Assembly: GCF_001040945.1 (NCBI RefSeq)
Contig: NZ_CP011930.1
Location: 806,001 to 870,000 of the forward strand
Source of the DNA: Herbaspirillum seropedicae
GTDB taxonomy: Bacteria; Pseudomonadota; Gammaproteobacteria; Burkholderiales; Burkholderiaceae_D
Direction of reading: 5' to 3'
DNA length: 64,000 nt
Shown here piece by piece: positions 26,428 through 35,873 of this stretch (its first letter is position 1; each line of letters opens with the position of its first letter). The notes beneath the pieces were generated by a model. It had not been told where the DNA came from, did no database searches, and saw only the letters and a program-made list of their open reading frames with translations. The position numbers were made by a program, and so were the translations under genes.

Positions 26428-27414
26428 TCAGGCTCCGATGAAGGCTTCGCGGAATGAGTCGAGTGCCGATTTGAGCGACAGGCCGGGGTGCGAGAGATAG
26501 CTCGACAGCTTCTGGATGCCGTAGTCGCTGCTGACATGTTCTTCGATCCAGTCGGCCTGGTCGAAGGCGATGTTGTGCTCGGCTCCGGCCTGGCTGTCGA
26601 GCACCGAATGCAGGGTGCGCGGCGAGGCCCCGGAAAAGCCCAGGATCATGCTGGGCTGCTCATCGAGGATGGTGAGGAAGAGCGCCAGTTCGAAATCGGC
26701 ACGGCTCAGGAAAGGCGTGATCAGGTTCATCCAGAAACTGGCCACCAGGGCGCGGTACATCGGGTCGCGCGGCAGCGGCAGGATCAGGTTCTTGTCCAGT
26801 CGGCTGGAGGTGCTGGCCATCACCGGTTGCAGCAGCAGCCCCAGGGCCAGCAGCAGCTGGCGCGGGGTGCCGGTGAAGCCGGCCTGCTCCAGCATCTGTT
26901 GCAGGCCGCCCAGCGTCTGCATGTCCAGGAAGTCGGCGAAGGCGGCGTTGTAGCCGGCGCTGTTGATGTCCAGCTCCAGCGTGGTCGTGGCCAGGGTCTG
27001 CAAGGGGGCGGCGGGGTCATTGGCGCTGAGCACGCCGTTGGTCAGCGTCTCCAGGCGCGTCCACAGGCGCGAGAGGATCAGCGGGCCGTTGCGCACGAAG
27101 GCGCCGGGATCCTCGACCTCGATGGCGCTCATCGAGATGAACGGGAAGCGCCGTTGCGACTGGTCGCTGCTGGCGCGCAGGTGGCCGGCGACGGCGCGGC
27201 GGCTGCGCGGGCCCATGACCACGAAATGCAGCGGCTTGACGCCGTCATAGATGATCTTCCAGCGCGGATCGCGCGCCAGCATTTCCATGGTCTGCGCCAG
27301 CCAGTTGTCCAGCAGCGTGATCAGGGAGGCGTTGTCGGTGGCCTTGATGAAATCGCCGCGCGTGGGGATCTTGCCGAAGTAGCCGACCTTGATGGGGGTG
27401 CCGGTTGCACTCAT
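26428..27414 (-). CDS. tagF: T6SS accessory/regulatory protein TagF
   Basis: TagF is a cytosolic T6SS protein known as a post-translational repressor in several systems. The 328-residue product has the DUF2094 start (VGYFGKIPTRGDFIKA) and the RRAVAGHLRASSDQSQRRFPF motif, plus a further C-terminal helical part. It overlaps the tssM stop by 4 bases (27411-27414). No PpkA kinase, PppA phosphatase or T6SS Fha gene is seen in the window, so if TagF regulates here it does so without a locus-encoded phosphorylation pathway. Confidence 0.93.
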   Translation of the reverse strand: MSATGTPIKVGYFGKIPTRGDFIKATDNASLITLLDNWLAQTMEMLARDPRWKIIYDGVKPLHFVVMGPRSRRAVAGHLRASSDQSQRRFPFISMSAIEVEDPGAFVRNGPLILSRLWTRLETLTNGVLSANDPAAPLQTLATTTLELDINSAGYNAAFADFLDMQTLGGLQQMLEQAGFTGTPRQLLLALGLLLQPVMASTSSRLDKNLILPLPRDPMYRALVASFWMNLITPFLSRADFELALFLTILDEQPSMILGFSGASPRTLHSVLDSQAGAEHNIAFDQADWIEEHVSSDYGIQKLSSYLSHPGLSLKSALDSFREAFIGA

Positions 27415-30400
27415 TGCTTGACCCCTGTAATGGTTGGTTGATTGTTGGACTGGGGGGCTGCAGCGTCGGTCGCCATCGGCTGCCCCGGCTGCATCGGCGC
27501 AGTGCCAGCGGCGCCGGCAGGAGCAGGGGCGAGGACGGGCGCAGGCGCTCCCCCAGCAATGGTCTCCGGCAGCTTCAGGCCGCGCAGGCTGGCGGTGCCG
27601 CGGGCAGGGCCGTTGGCGGTGCCTGAGACTTCGGCGCTGCTGATGATCTTCAGGTTGACCACCACGGTGACGCCCTCATTGGTCCAGGACAGCTCGAAGA
27701 CGCCGTTGTCCTTGCGCTTGCGCTGGGCCGAGTTGATCAGGCGCTCCAGGCCGAAGCGGCCGGGCTGGCTGGCCACTTCGATGGTGCGGCCGTCGTAGGT
27801 CTGGGCCGTCACGCGGGCCCCTGGCGTACCCTGCGGATTGGGCCAGATGAAGTTGGTCCACTGCGCCTGGGTATTGCGGTAGCGCAGTTGCTGGCCGTCG
27901 ATCTCGATGGTGTACTCCAGGGCACCGGGCGCGGGCTGCGGCTGGATCTGGAACACGGTCTGGGCGCTGTTGGCGCCGCCATTGGCATCGCCGCCGCCGC
28001 CCGGGGCGCTGATCCAGCTGGCGAAGTTGCTCGTAATGGCCGGTGACAGGTTAATGCCCATGTCCGCCCACTTGCGCGGCGACAGCGTATCGCCACGGCG
28101 CACCACCAGCGGACCCATGGCCGTGGTGACGAACTTGGAGATGGCGCCATTCTCGCCGAAGACGGTGCCGATCTCGCCGCTGTTGGCTTCGATTTTGGAA
28201 TTGGGCGAGAACGGGTACTTGGCTGCCAGATTGCTCTGGAAGGGTTCGTACACCTGGGCGCGCCAGATCTTGTTGACCTCGCCTTCGGTCGGCCGCACCA
28301 GGGCGTTGAAGCCCTGCACCAGCGGACGCACCAGCAGCGGACGCAGCACGGTCTTCTGCTGGTCGTTCAGGCCGGGCAGCATTTCCTCGTCGACGAACTT
28401 GAGCGAATCGGACAGTTCGGAACCGTTGCCTTCCAGCGTCTGCTGCATCAGCTGCTTGGCGCCGGGGCCGGTATCGCCCTGGTTCTTGATGGTGTTGAGG
28501 CGGGTGCGCAGCTTGGACAGGTTGTCCAGATAAGTCTGCAGCAGCGATCCGTTCTTGTCCTTGCTCACCACCAGGCGCGCCACGCCGCTGAATTCGCGGC
28601 CGACTGGACCCATCGGGATGGCGGTCGTGCCATCGGCGTTGAACTGGGTCGGCGCGGGGGCAGGGGAGCGGCGCAGGATGGTTTCCTTGAACCAGCCCAT
28701 GAAGCCGCTCTTGGCGTTGGCCAGGCCGGCGTCCACCAGCGAGGGATTGTCCCAGGAGGTCTCGTCATAGACGGTGTTGATGACCTTCTTCATCGGCGAG
28801 GTGATGGGATCGCCCAGGCGGTTCATGGCATTGGTGGCGTCGTCCAGGTTGCGCAGTTCGACGATGCTCACGCCCTGCAGGAATTTCTGCCATTCGCGCG
28901 CATATTCGGTCTTGTACTGCGTCACCAGGGCCTTCTGGATCTGCTCGGGGCTGCCTTCCAGCGTCAGGTCATCCTTGGCTGAGGTCTTGAGCACCCAGTC
29001 GGCGCTCTGCAGTTCCTTGTTGGCGGCTTCCTTGAAGGCTTCCTGGACGAATTTCTCCCAGGCGTCGCGGGTGAAGGTGCCGGGGATGGCATAGCTGCCC
29101 ATGACCAGTTCGCGGTCCTTGTCGCCGACGATGCGCGCTACCGTCATGGAAGCAAAGCGGGTGGCGGCGCGGGCCTTGACGTCGGCGTACACGCGTTCGC
29201 GCGCGGGCATGCCGCGCACCACGCGGCGCAGGTTTTCGCGGGCCTGGTCCACCAGGGTCAGCTTGTTGTCGATGGTCGGCCAGGAAGGATCGTTGATCTG
29301 TTCCAGCGAGAAACTGATGAGGCGCTCGGCGCTGCGGATCATCTGTTCGCGCGGCATGGTGCCACGGTTGGTTTCCAGCCAGCCGCGCCAGAAGCGGGTG
29401 ATCTGGTCGTTCAGATGGCTCGATTCGGCGCGCGACTTGTCGGCCAGCATCAGATAGGTCTTCAGGGCGTTATAGGCATCCTCGACGCTGGTGGCCGAGC
29501 TGTCCTTGTAGGTGCGCAGCGCGCTGGCGGCTTGCGCGCCATTGTCGGCCACTGGCGTGATGCCGCCCGATTGCGGCGGACGCGACATCGGCTCCAGGCG
29601 CGCGGCATTGGCGTTGACTTCCATCAGGTAGCTCTCGATGTTGCTGGCCACCGGCTTCAACATGATTTCCTTGATGCCGGAGAAGTATTCCTCGCGCAGC
29701 TTGCGTTCCAGCAGATCACCCTGGTAGAGACCCATGCCCACTGAGATGGGACGGCTGGCGCGGTAGCGGTCCAGCTGTTCGATGCGGTCCTGCAGGATTT
29801 CCAGCGCCTCGAAGCGCGATTGCAGGTCCAGGCGTTTTTCCTGCAGCTTGACGGCCTTGTCCATGTCGGCCTGCACATTGGCCAGCAGCTGGCGATTGCC
29901 CATGTAGGACCAGCTCCAGCCACCCAGCAGCACGCCCAGGATGGCGATGGCGGCGAAGAAGGTGGCATAGCGCATGCGGATCTTGGTGCGGCTGGTGTAC
30001 TGCGCCACCAGCTGCTTGTCGGCGAAGATCACCTGCTTGAACAGGTTGTGCAGGAAGAAGCCGTGCTGGGAAAAGATCTCGCGTTGCGGCTTGTGTTCCA
30101 GCGCCAGTCCGAAGCGGTCGGCGATGCGTTGCGAAGAGGCGCTCACGGTGGCGCCTTCCTGCACGGCGCTGGTGAAATAGAAGCCGCGGAAGACCGGCTT
30201 GAACTGGAAGGGATTCTCTTCGAACAGCGTGGCCACGAAGGAGCGCAGCACGCCCTTGATCGAGGAAAACTCCAGCGGGAAGGTCAGCACGCCCGGGGCC
30301 ATGTTTTCACCGCGCTTGACCGACATGCTGGCCAGGCTCATCTCCTTGAGGCCGGCGTAGAGCTCGTCGAAACGTTCATCGAAGAAGCTGACCACTTCCT

Positions 30401-31286
30401 GGCCGCTGCGCTTGCGGTCGTAGGCGAGGGTAGCGCCCCAGACGCGGTCACGCTCGCTGCGTTCGGTGTCGAGGAAGAATTCATTGAAGCCGGTGATCAG
30501 GTCGGCCTTGGTGAAGACCACATAGACCGGGGCGAACACTTCCAGCTTTTCAGTCAGCTCCTGCACGCGCTGGCGCAGGTTCTTGGCCAGGTTGATGGCG
30601 AATTCGGGACGGTTGCCGGTCAGTTCGGCGATGCTGACCGCGATGATGATGCCGTTGATCGGCGCTTGCTTGCGATAGCGCTTGAGCAGGCCCAGGAAGC
30701 TGAACCACTCGTTGCGGTCTTCTTCATAGACCGAATAGCGGCCGGCGGTATCGAGCAGGATGCCGTCGGTGGTGAAGAACCAGTCGCAGTTGCGGGTGCC
30801 GCCCACGCCGTGGACGATCTTGCCGCCCTTGTCGGCGAAGGGGAACTGCAATCCGGAATTGGCGATGGCGGTGCTCTTGCCGGCAGCGGGGTTGCCGATC
30901 ACCATGTACCAGGGCAGCTCGTAGAGGGCGGCCGAACCGGACTTCTGCCCCAGCTTGGAGGTCTTGATGGTGTTGATCGCCTCCAGCATGCGGGTGCGCA
31001 GCGCGGCGACTTCTTCGCGCTGGGCGCCGTCGCTGCTGGCCGCCACCGACTGGGTGGCTTGCTGTTCCAGCACTTCGCCCAGCTTGCCGGCGGCGCGCCG
31101 CACCTTCCAGCGCCGGTACAGCCAGTATCCCAGCCAGCATAGCAGGGCGATGGCCAGGATCACGGCGGCCCAGGTCAGGGCCAGCTCCAGGGTGCTGGCG
31201 CCGATGAAGAGGAATGCGGCCAGGGCGGCGAAGCCGATGATGACCAGGGTGCGGGTATCGCTGAGGAAGTGCCAGAGTCGTTGCAT
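27411..31286 (-). CDS. tssM: T6SS membrane-complex protein TssM (IcmF)
   Basis: TssM spans the inner membrane and links TssL with TssJ through its periplasmic part. The 1291-residue product has two N-terminal membrane segments (about 14-55), a cytosolic GTPase-like domain with Walker A GNPAAGKS (about 131-138), GVGGTRNCDWFF and VVFTKADL, a third membrane segment (about 430-455: ATFFAAIAILGVLLGGWSW) and a long periplasmic region with the DUF1215-like core and C-terminal beta domain. The tail is Pro/Ala-rich. It overlaps tagF by 4 bases and is normal in length. Confidence 0.97.
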   Translation of the reverse strand: MQRLWHFLSDTRTLVIIGFAALAAFLFIGASTLELALTWAAVILAIALLCWLGYWLYRRWKVRRAAGKLGEVLEQQATQSVAASSDGAQREEVAALRTRMLEAINTIKTSKLGQKSGSAALYELPWYMVIGNPAAGKSTAIANSGLQFPFADKGGKIVHGVGGTRNCDWFFTTDGILLDTAGRYSVYEEDRNEWFSFLGLLKRYRKQAPINGIIIAVSIAELTGNRPEFAINLAKNLRQRVQELTEKLEVFAPVYVVFTKADLITGFNEFFLDTERSERDRVWGATLAYDRKRSGQEVVSFFDERFDELYAGLKEMSLASMSVKRGENMAPGVLTFPLEFSSIKGVLRSFVATLFEENPFQFKPVFRGFYFTSAVQEGATVSASSQRIADRFGLALEHKPQREIFSQHGFFLHNLFKQVIFADKQLVAQYTSRTKIRMRYATFFAAIAILGVLLGGWSWSYMGNRQLLANVQADMDKAVKLQEKRLDLQSRFEALEILQDRIEQLDRYRASRPISVGMGLYQGDLLERKLREEYFSGIKEIMLKPVASNIESYLMEVNANAARLEPMSRPPQSGGITPVADNGAQAASALRTYKDSSATSVEDAYNALKTYLMLADKSRAESSHLNDQITRFWRGWLETNRGTMPREQMIRSAERLISFSLEQINDPSWPTIDNKLTLVDQARENLRRVVRGMPARERVYADVKARAATRFASMTVARIVGDKDRELVMGSYAIPGTFTRDAWEKFVQEAFKEAANKELQSADWVLKTSAKDDLTLEGSPEQIQKALVTQYKTEYAREWQKFLQGVSIVELRNLDDATNAMNRLGDPITSPMKKVINTVYDETSWDNPSLVDAGLANAKSGFMGWFKETILRRSPAPAPTQFNADGTTAIPMGPVGREFSGVARLVVSKDKNGSLLQTYLDNLSKLRTRLNTIKNQGDTGPGAKQLMQQTLEGNGSELSDSLKFVDEEMLPGLNDQQKTVLRPLLVRPLVQGFNALVRPTEGEVNKIWRAQVYEPFQSNLAAKYPFSPNSKIEANSGEIGTVFGENGAISKFVTTAMGPLVVRRGDTLSPRKWADMGINLSPAITSNFASWISAPGGGGDANGGANSAQTVFQIQPQPAPGALEYTIEIDGQQLRYRNTQAQWTNFIWPNPQGTPGARVTAQTYDGRTIEVASQPGRFGLERLINSAQRKRKDNGVFELSWTNEGVTVVVNLKIISSAEVSGTANGPARGTASLRGLKLPETIAGGAPAPVLAPAPAGAAGTAPMQPGQPMATDAAAPQSNNQPTITGVKQ

Positions 31287-31316
31287 GATGGTGGCGATTC
31301 TTGGTAAGAGTTATTT

Positions 31317-32843
31317 TTATGCGGTCGCAGCTGGGGCCGCCGTCGCTTCCGGGGTTGGCGTTGATACGGTGCTGGGGGAATCCTGGGGACGCACGACCAT
31401 GGCCGCGCGTTCATGGGCGTGGTCATTGCTCACGCACAGCGCGGCCTGTCCCAATGCTTCGCTGGCGCTGTGGGCCAGCACCAGTGCGCTCATCACGGTG
31501 GCCGCGCCTGCCGCGCCGCAGCCGGCGCCCAGTTTCACGCACTGGCTGCCGAGATCGATCTCGGGCAGGCTGTCGTAGCCCATCTTCATGATTTCCTCGG
31601 TGCGGCTGCCACGATAATCGCTGTCGGTGGCCAATAGGCCGATGGCGGCGGGGGCGACGCCCGCGTCCTGTAGCGCGCCCTGCACCAGCCGGGAGAGGAA
31701 TTCGCCCTCGATGCGGCCGGGCGCATCGGCTGACTTGTCCTTGCGACCGACCGCGGCGCGATGCAACAGCACCAGCGTATCGGCGCCCAGCGCAATGGCC
31801 TGGGTGGCGTCGGCCAGGATCAGCCCGGCAGCGCCCTCGCCGGGCGACTTGCCGGTATTGGCGCTGCTGCACAGCAGCTGTTGCTGCGTTTCCCATTCTT
31901 CGACGATGGCGTCGTCGAGGGAGGATTCGGCGGCCACGGCCACGGCCAGGTAAGGCGAGGTCAGCTGCGAGGTCGGTTGCTTGGCGTTGACGTCGCGGCT
32001 GGTGGCGATGAGACGATCCAGATGCAGCATGGGATGCACCGACTCTCCCGCAATCACCGGCAGCACCGTGATCTTTTCGCGCGGCCAGCCCTCCTGGGCC
32101 AGCAGGTCGCCCAGCCATTGCGCCGCCTGCAGGCGCTGCGCACCCTCCCAGCGCGCCGGCAGCAAGGCCAGCAGATGGACCTGCGGCAGGCCGACGGCCT
32201 CGCGCTGATGCGCAGGGGCCTCGAGATATTGGGTCAGGAAAGGATGGGCCAGCAGACGCTGACCCAGTTCGCGGGTGATGTCGGCCGCCAGCGCCAGGGT
32301 GCGCAGGTGGCCGGTCGCCAGGGTGGGGGCTTGGGCGGCTTCGGGGGACTGGGCTTCCAGCCAGGCGAGGTAGTCGGATTGGGCGCCTTCCACATCCAGC
32401 GCGCCGATCCGGCCGGCCAGGATGGGGAAGCCCTGGCGGTCAGTCAGTTCAGGGTCCAGATCCAGGCGGGCGTCCTGCTTCTGCAACTGGGAGAGCAGGG
32501 TGGCGGCGTCGTCGCCTTGCGGGGAGCGCAGGGCGCTGGCGGCGATGACCAGCGTCCAGTGTCGTTCGACATGGTGGGCCGGGGTGGCCGGCGCTTCAGG
32601 AGCGGGCGTCTGGGCAGCGGCGGCCTGGCGGGCGGCGGCCGCTGCGGCCAGGCTCAGGCGCAGCTTGCGCACGCCCCACACGAGCAGCAGGAAGCAGACC
32701 GGCAGCACCAGCAGGAAGAGGATGACATCGCTGATGTCCGGCATGTGGTTGGAGCCGGACCAGTAGGCGATGAACATCACCCAGGTCACTGCAAAAATAG
32801 CGCAGACGAACAGGCTGCGTTTGATCCATGTTCCCATCAGCAT
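31317..32843 (-). CDS. T6SS-locus membrane protein with a ketosynthase-like fold, active site not conserved
   Basis: The 508-residue product has two membrane segments near the N-terminus (SLFVCAIFAVTWVMFIAYW; ILFLLVLPVCFLLLVWG), an Ala-rich linker, and a large cytosolic domain whose C-terminal half resembles beta-ketoacyl synthases: SPGEGAAGLILADA (like the GEGAA strand) and LGAGCGAAGAATVMSALVLAH (like GH-x-x-GAAG). The usual histidines (HGT, GH) are replaced (ATDSDYRGS, GC), so catalysis is unlikely. It lies 30 bp upstream of tssM. I recall similar unnamed genes in Burkholderia-type T6SS loci; its role is unknown. Confidence 0.7.
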   Translation of the reverse strand: MLMGTWIKRSLFVCAIFAVTWVMFIAYWSGSNHMPDISDVILFLLVLPVCFLLLVWGVRKLRLSLAAAAAARQAAAAQTPAPEAPATPAHHVERHWTLVIAASALRSPQGDDAATLLSQLQKQDARLDLDPELTDRQGFPILAGRIGALDVEGAQSDYLAWLEAQSPEAAQAPTLATGHLRTLALAADITRELGQRLLAHPFLTQYLEAPAHQREAVGLPQVHLLALLPARWEGAQRLQAAQWLGDLLAQEGWPREKITVLPVIAGESVHPMLHLDRLIATSRDVNAKQPTSQLTSPYLAVAVAAESSLDDAIVEEWETQQQLLCSSANTGKSPGEGAAGLILADATQAIALGADTLVLLHRAAVGRKDKSADAPGRIEGEFLSRLVQGALQDAGVAPAAIGLLATDSDYRGSRTEEIMKMGYDSLPEIDLGSQCVKLGAGCGAAGAATVMSALVLAHSASEALGQAALCVSNDHAHERAAMVVRPQDSPSTVSTPTPEATAAPAATA

Positions 32844-32882
32844 CCACCTTTTATTGTTCTTTGTGCCCTTGCCGCACTGCGT

Positions 32883-33140
32883 TCAAACGGAGGTCGTCGC
32901 CTGGCTTGCAATGAGCACTGCGCCGCAGGCGGTCTTGTCGCCATCGCGCGCCACGGGCGCGCCATCGATGATCATGGTCGGATCGCCGCTGGCGATGGTG
33001 GTGGAACCGTGTCTGGGGCAACTGACCTTGTCGCCAACCCGCGCCACCTGCTTGCCGCCGACCATGGTCACGCCGCTGGCTTGGATGACGGTGCCGCCGT
33101 GGGAGGTCTTGTCTCCGAGCACGATGACCGGCTGGCTCAT
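32883..33140 (-). CDS. PAAR-repeat spike-tip protein
   Basis: The 85-residue PAAR protein sharpens the VgrG spike. Repeats are visible in order: VIVLGDKTSHGGTV, MVGGKQVARVGDKVSCPRHG, MIIDGAPVARDGDKTACGAV. Cys/His residues suited to the zinc site are present. The frame is open to 33176, but ATG 33140 has AGGGGA 6 bases upstream and gives the normal family start (SQPVIVLGDKTSHGG). There is no effector extension, so this is a generic PAAR likely to serve either VgrG. Confidence 0.93.
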   Translation of the reverse strand: MSQPVIVLGDKTSHGGTVIQASGVTMVGGKQVARVGDKVSCPRHGSTTIASGDPTMIIDGAPVARDGDKTACGAVLIASQATTSV

Positions 33141-33230
33141 TGCTGTTCCCCTTGTCGTTGTTGCATGTGATGACAACCTGATTCTCTTGCCGGCCCCGCC
33201 GTTGACGGCGGCGGGCCCGTGCAGAAAAAG

Positions 33231-34070
33231 TTATTTTTTCATGACGCCCGGGAGGCGATATTCGGTGTGGCCGAAGTCCATCAGTTTCCAGCGCCCGCCC
33301 CAGGTCAGTCCCACCGATTCGGCTACCTCTCCGTAGTGGCGGTAGGCTTCCATCGCCCATGGGTCCTTCTCGCTGATGACCAGCTTGCCATTGCGCACGA
33401 AGGCGCAGTCACCGGCCAGGCCATACTGGTGATAGCTCTGGAAGGCCGCCGCATTGGTGACGTTGCCACCCATGCCGGCCAGCATGTTCTGCCGTTCGGG
33501 ACTGCGGTAACCCTCGATGAGCGCCATCTCGATACCGTATTTTTCTTTCATGATCTTGAAGACCAGAAGCAGGCGCTGCGCATATTCAGGATTGAGCAGC
33601 TGCCAGTTACGGCTGGCATCGACCAGCATCGGCCTGACCTGGACAACCTCTGCAGTGGTGAACATGTCCGGCGGCAGAGGAGGCGGTGGTACGAGTAGCT
33701 CGCCCTTCAAAAGTTCCGCGATCTGCGCATTGGCCACGCGATCGGCAGGCTCGAAGCCGCCGAGCATGGATTTGCCGCTTAACATAAAAGCAAGTATTGC
33801 CGGACCTATCAGTAACAGAAGGACAAGGCCGACGATCACGTAATTACCGCGTACGTAGCCGATGCTGGCGGAAAATGAATGCCTGATGCCCGAGGCAGTC
33901 CCGGCAAGGACGGCGTCGCCCTTCCTGTTCCAGCGGTCCCAGCGCTGCCTCAGGCTGGCCATGCGGCTGTTGAGGAAGGCCAGCGTGAGTTCTCTGCCCG
34001 ACGGGAACAGCAGCAGCCACATGGCGAAGCAGGTGACGAGCAGGTAGAAGATGATTAGGAGGAACAGCAC
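33231..34070 (-). CDS. Membrane-anchored M15-type peptidoglycan peptidase (TagX-like)
   Basis: The 279-residue product has two hydrophobic segments (residues about 1-22 and 90-112: FLLIIFYLLVTCFAMWLLLF; VIVGLVLLLLIGPAILAF), then a periplasmic M15/VanY-like domain with EGYRSPERQ, the metal-binding SYHQYGLAGD (H-x6-D) and the last metal ligand region WKLMDFGHTEYR. Acinetobacter TagX, a cell-wall L,D-endopeptidase needed for T6SS assembly, has the same plan, so I infer local opening of the wall for the T6SS. It is first gene of the minus operon; a GC-rich inverted repeat (33196-33211) follows it before PAAR. Confidence 0.82.
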   Translation of the reverse strand: MLFLLIIFYLLVTCFAMWLLLFPSGRELTLAFLNSRMASLRQRWDRWNRKGDAVLAGTASGIRHSFSASIGYVRGNYVIVGLVLLLLIGPAILAFMLSGKSMLGGFEPADRVANAQIAELLKGELLVPPPPLPPDMFTTAEVVQVRPMLVDASRNWQLLNPEYAQRLLLVFKIMKEKYGIEMALIEGYRSPERQNMLAGMGGNVTNAAAFQSYHQYGLAGDCAFVRNGKLVISEKDPWAMEAYRHYGEVAESVGLTWGGRWKLMDFGHTEYRLPGVMKK

Positions 34071-34890
34071 GACATCCCCTTTTTTATTCTGTCTTTATTC
34101 TGTCCACCGTAGCGCCGGAAGAAAACCTTGCGTAGGGCAGCGTATTTCTGGGCGAACGCCGATTGATCGGCAACGGCGGATTAACTATCAATTAATAACT
34201 ATCTAATAGGGATTCGCCCTCTGCGTACCCCGTCATATCGCTAAGTATTTTGCATCACCCCGGAAGCCAGACAGTCAGTATCGGCAAGATCCCATTCATT
34301 TCAGGCTCCGACAGCTTGGCCACTGATGAAGTTCGCATGCGCCCTCCGATTTTGCGTGAAATCTGCTGGCTGGCTTATCTGCCTGACAACGATGGGGCGG
34401 CGGGCGTGGCCAACGGTCGCCCTGCAACCGGCTTGCGCGTCCTCTGCGGGTTTGACTCGCACTTGACTGAAAGGCAACAAAGTCCGTCGATGCTGTAATC
34501 ACGTAACCGTGATGTACGTTGCTGCGGATGAGGTGCGCGGGAACTCTTGAGCATCGCTGATGTCCCTGCAAACACTTCATCGTGTTTTGAATGCATCGCT
34601 TGCGATGGCGATGATGCCAGCCATGCGGCTGGCGAGGAAGTGCAATGTGCGTGCATCACGGGACGTGAAAAAAGCATCAGCCATCCTGCAAGACGCTGTA
34701 AAGCGCAGCAGAACGGCGGGCGATAGGCAAAAAACGATCTCAAGGGAAAAATGCGGCATCTCTTTTTTCGTACTGGCCGCGCTCCTGCGGCAGTGGACGG
34801 AGGGTGGCGCAATCGCATGAACAAGCAGTAACAGGAAATCAATAAAAAATCCAACAACTCTTGCGAGTTGCATAACACAGGAGTACGGCC
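34071..34890. other. 820-bp divergent region without a convincing gene
   Basis: This separates the minus tagX operon from the plus vgrG2 module. Its first 180 bases are A/T-rich and should hold the tagX promoter. Open frames at 34250-34498 (+, TTG start, no ribosome-binding site) and 34560-34820 (+) have poor starts and no known domain. The first contains SGSDSLATDEVRM, which resembles SGSDTPGADEVRI near the start of the 34891 product, so it may be a duplicated fragment. I see no tRNA or intrinsic terminator. Confidence 0.5.
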
Positions 34891-35790
34891 TTGCAGCCCC
34901 CGAAACAAGAGAAACCTGCATCCACCAGACCGAGCCTGCTGTCCGGTTCGGATACGCCCGGGGCGGACGAAGTTCGCATCCTCAATTCCATCTCGGATAC
35001 CAAATCCTCCGGCCGCGCCAGCGTCCCTGCCGCGCGTGGCAAGGGCGGTCGTATCGCCGCCGTGGCCGTGCTGCTGCTGTTGCTGATCGGCGCCGGTGCG
35101 CTGGTGTTGAATGGCCGCTCCGAATCTGGCGCCCCCGTGGCGGCCGCGCCAGAGGCCAAGCCGGTCGCCCCGCTGGCGGCGGCCGAACCCAACCCCAACC
35201 CCAACTTGGCCTCGGCCGCGCCCTCGGCATCGACGCCGCCAGCGGCCAGCGCCGACACCGCAGTCATCAACGACACCGGTCCCGGTAGCGCCCAGCCTGA
35301 GCCGCCTGCCCCGCCTTCCAGCCAGGCCCAGCTGACCAATGCGCTGGAAGAAGGCGTCAAGCCTCCTCCCTCCACGCTGAAGAACGCCCTGGAAGCCAAG
35401 CCGGAAAAGCCGGAGAAGCCCGCCAAGCAGGCCGCCCGTGAAGAGAAAAGGAAGAAGGCCGCCGAGGCCAAGAATGACAGCGATGTCGATCTGATCAAGG
35501 CGCTGGTGGCGCGCACGCCGGAGGCGGACAGGAAGAGCCAGGCGCGCGACAGCGCAGCAGGCGCATCGAGCCGCAAGCTGGCCCAGGGCGATACGAGCGC
35601 CCCGGCCAAGCACGCAGGCGGCCGCAATGTGGACGTGGTCGAGCGCTCTGGCAAGGAGAGCACGGAATCCTTGCTGCAACGCTGCCATGCCCTTGGTTTC
35701 ATCGAAGGCGAATTGTGTCGCTGGCGTATCTGTTCGGGCCGCTGGGATACCGATGCCGCCTGCAAGGTCGCCAATTCCAACCCCAACTGA
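34891..35790 (+). CDS. Single-pass membrane protein ahead of vgrG2, unknown function
   Basis: A 299-residue product starting at TTG 34891, with GGAG about 7 bases upstream. It has a polar N-terminus, one membrane segment (about residues 54-72: IAAVAVLLLLLIGAGALVL), a long Ala/Pro/Lys-rich low-complexity stretch (with EAKPEKPEKPAKQAAREEKRKK), and a short C-terminal domain with three Cys (LLQRCHALGFIEGELCRWRICSG) that could be periplasmic and disulfide-bonded. It lies 83 bp upstream of vgrG2 in the same direction. I do not recognise a family. Confidence 0.72.
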   Translation: MQPPKQEKPASTRPSLLSGSDTPGADEVRILNSISDTKSSGRASVPAARGKGGRIAAVAVLLLLLIGAGALVLNGRSESGAPVAAAPEAKPVAPLAAAEPNPNPNLASAAPSASTPPAASADTAVINDTGPGSAQPEPPAPPSSQAQLTNALEEGVKPPPSTLKNALEAKPEKPEKPAKQAAREEKRKKAAEAKNDSDVDLIKALVARTPEADRKSQARDSAAGASSRKLAQGDTSAPAKHAGGRNVDVVERSGKESTESLLQRCHALGFIEGELCRWRICSGRWDTDAACKVANSNPN

Positions 35791-35873
35791 AGCACCCCGA
35801 CCCATCGCTGAACTGCCGTGCCGCGCCCGCTAGCCTGTTGGCCGCCGGGCGTCTTACTTAGAGCTTGTGACCC

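Noticed and set aside
34560..34820. 86-codon plus-strand frame and overlapping 114-codon minus-strand frame
   Set aside because: Neither has a ribosome-binding site, known domain or convincing composition; the two overlap each other.
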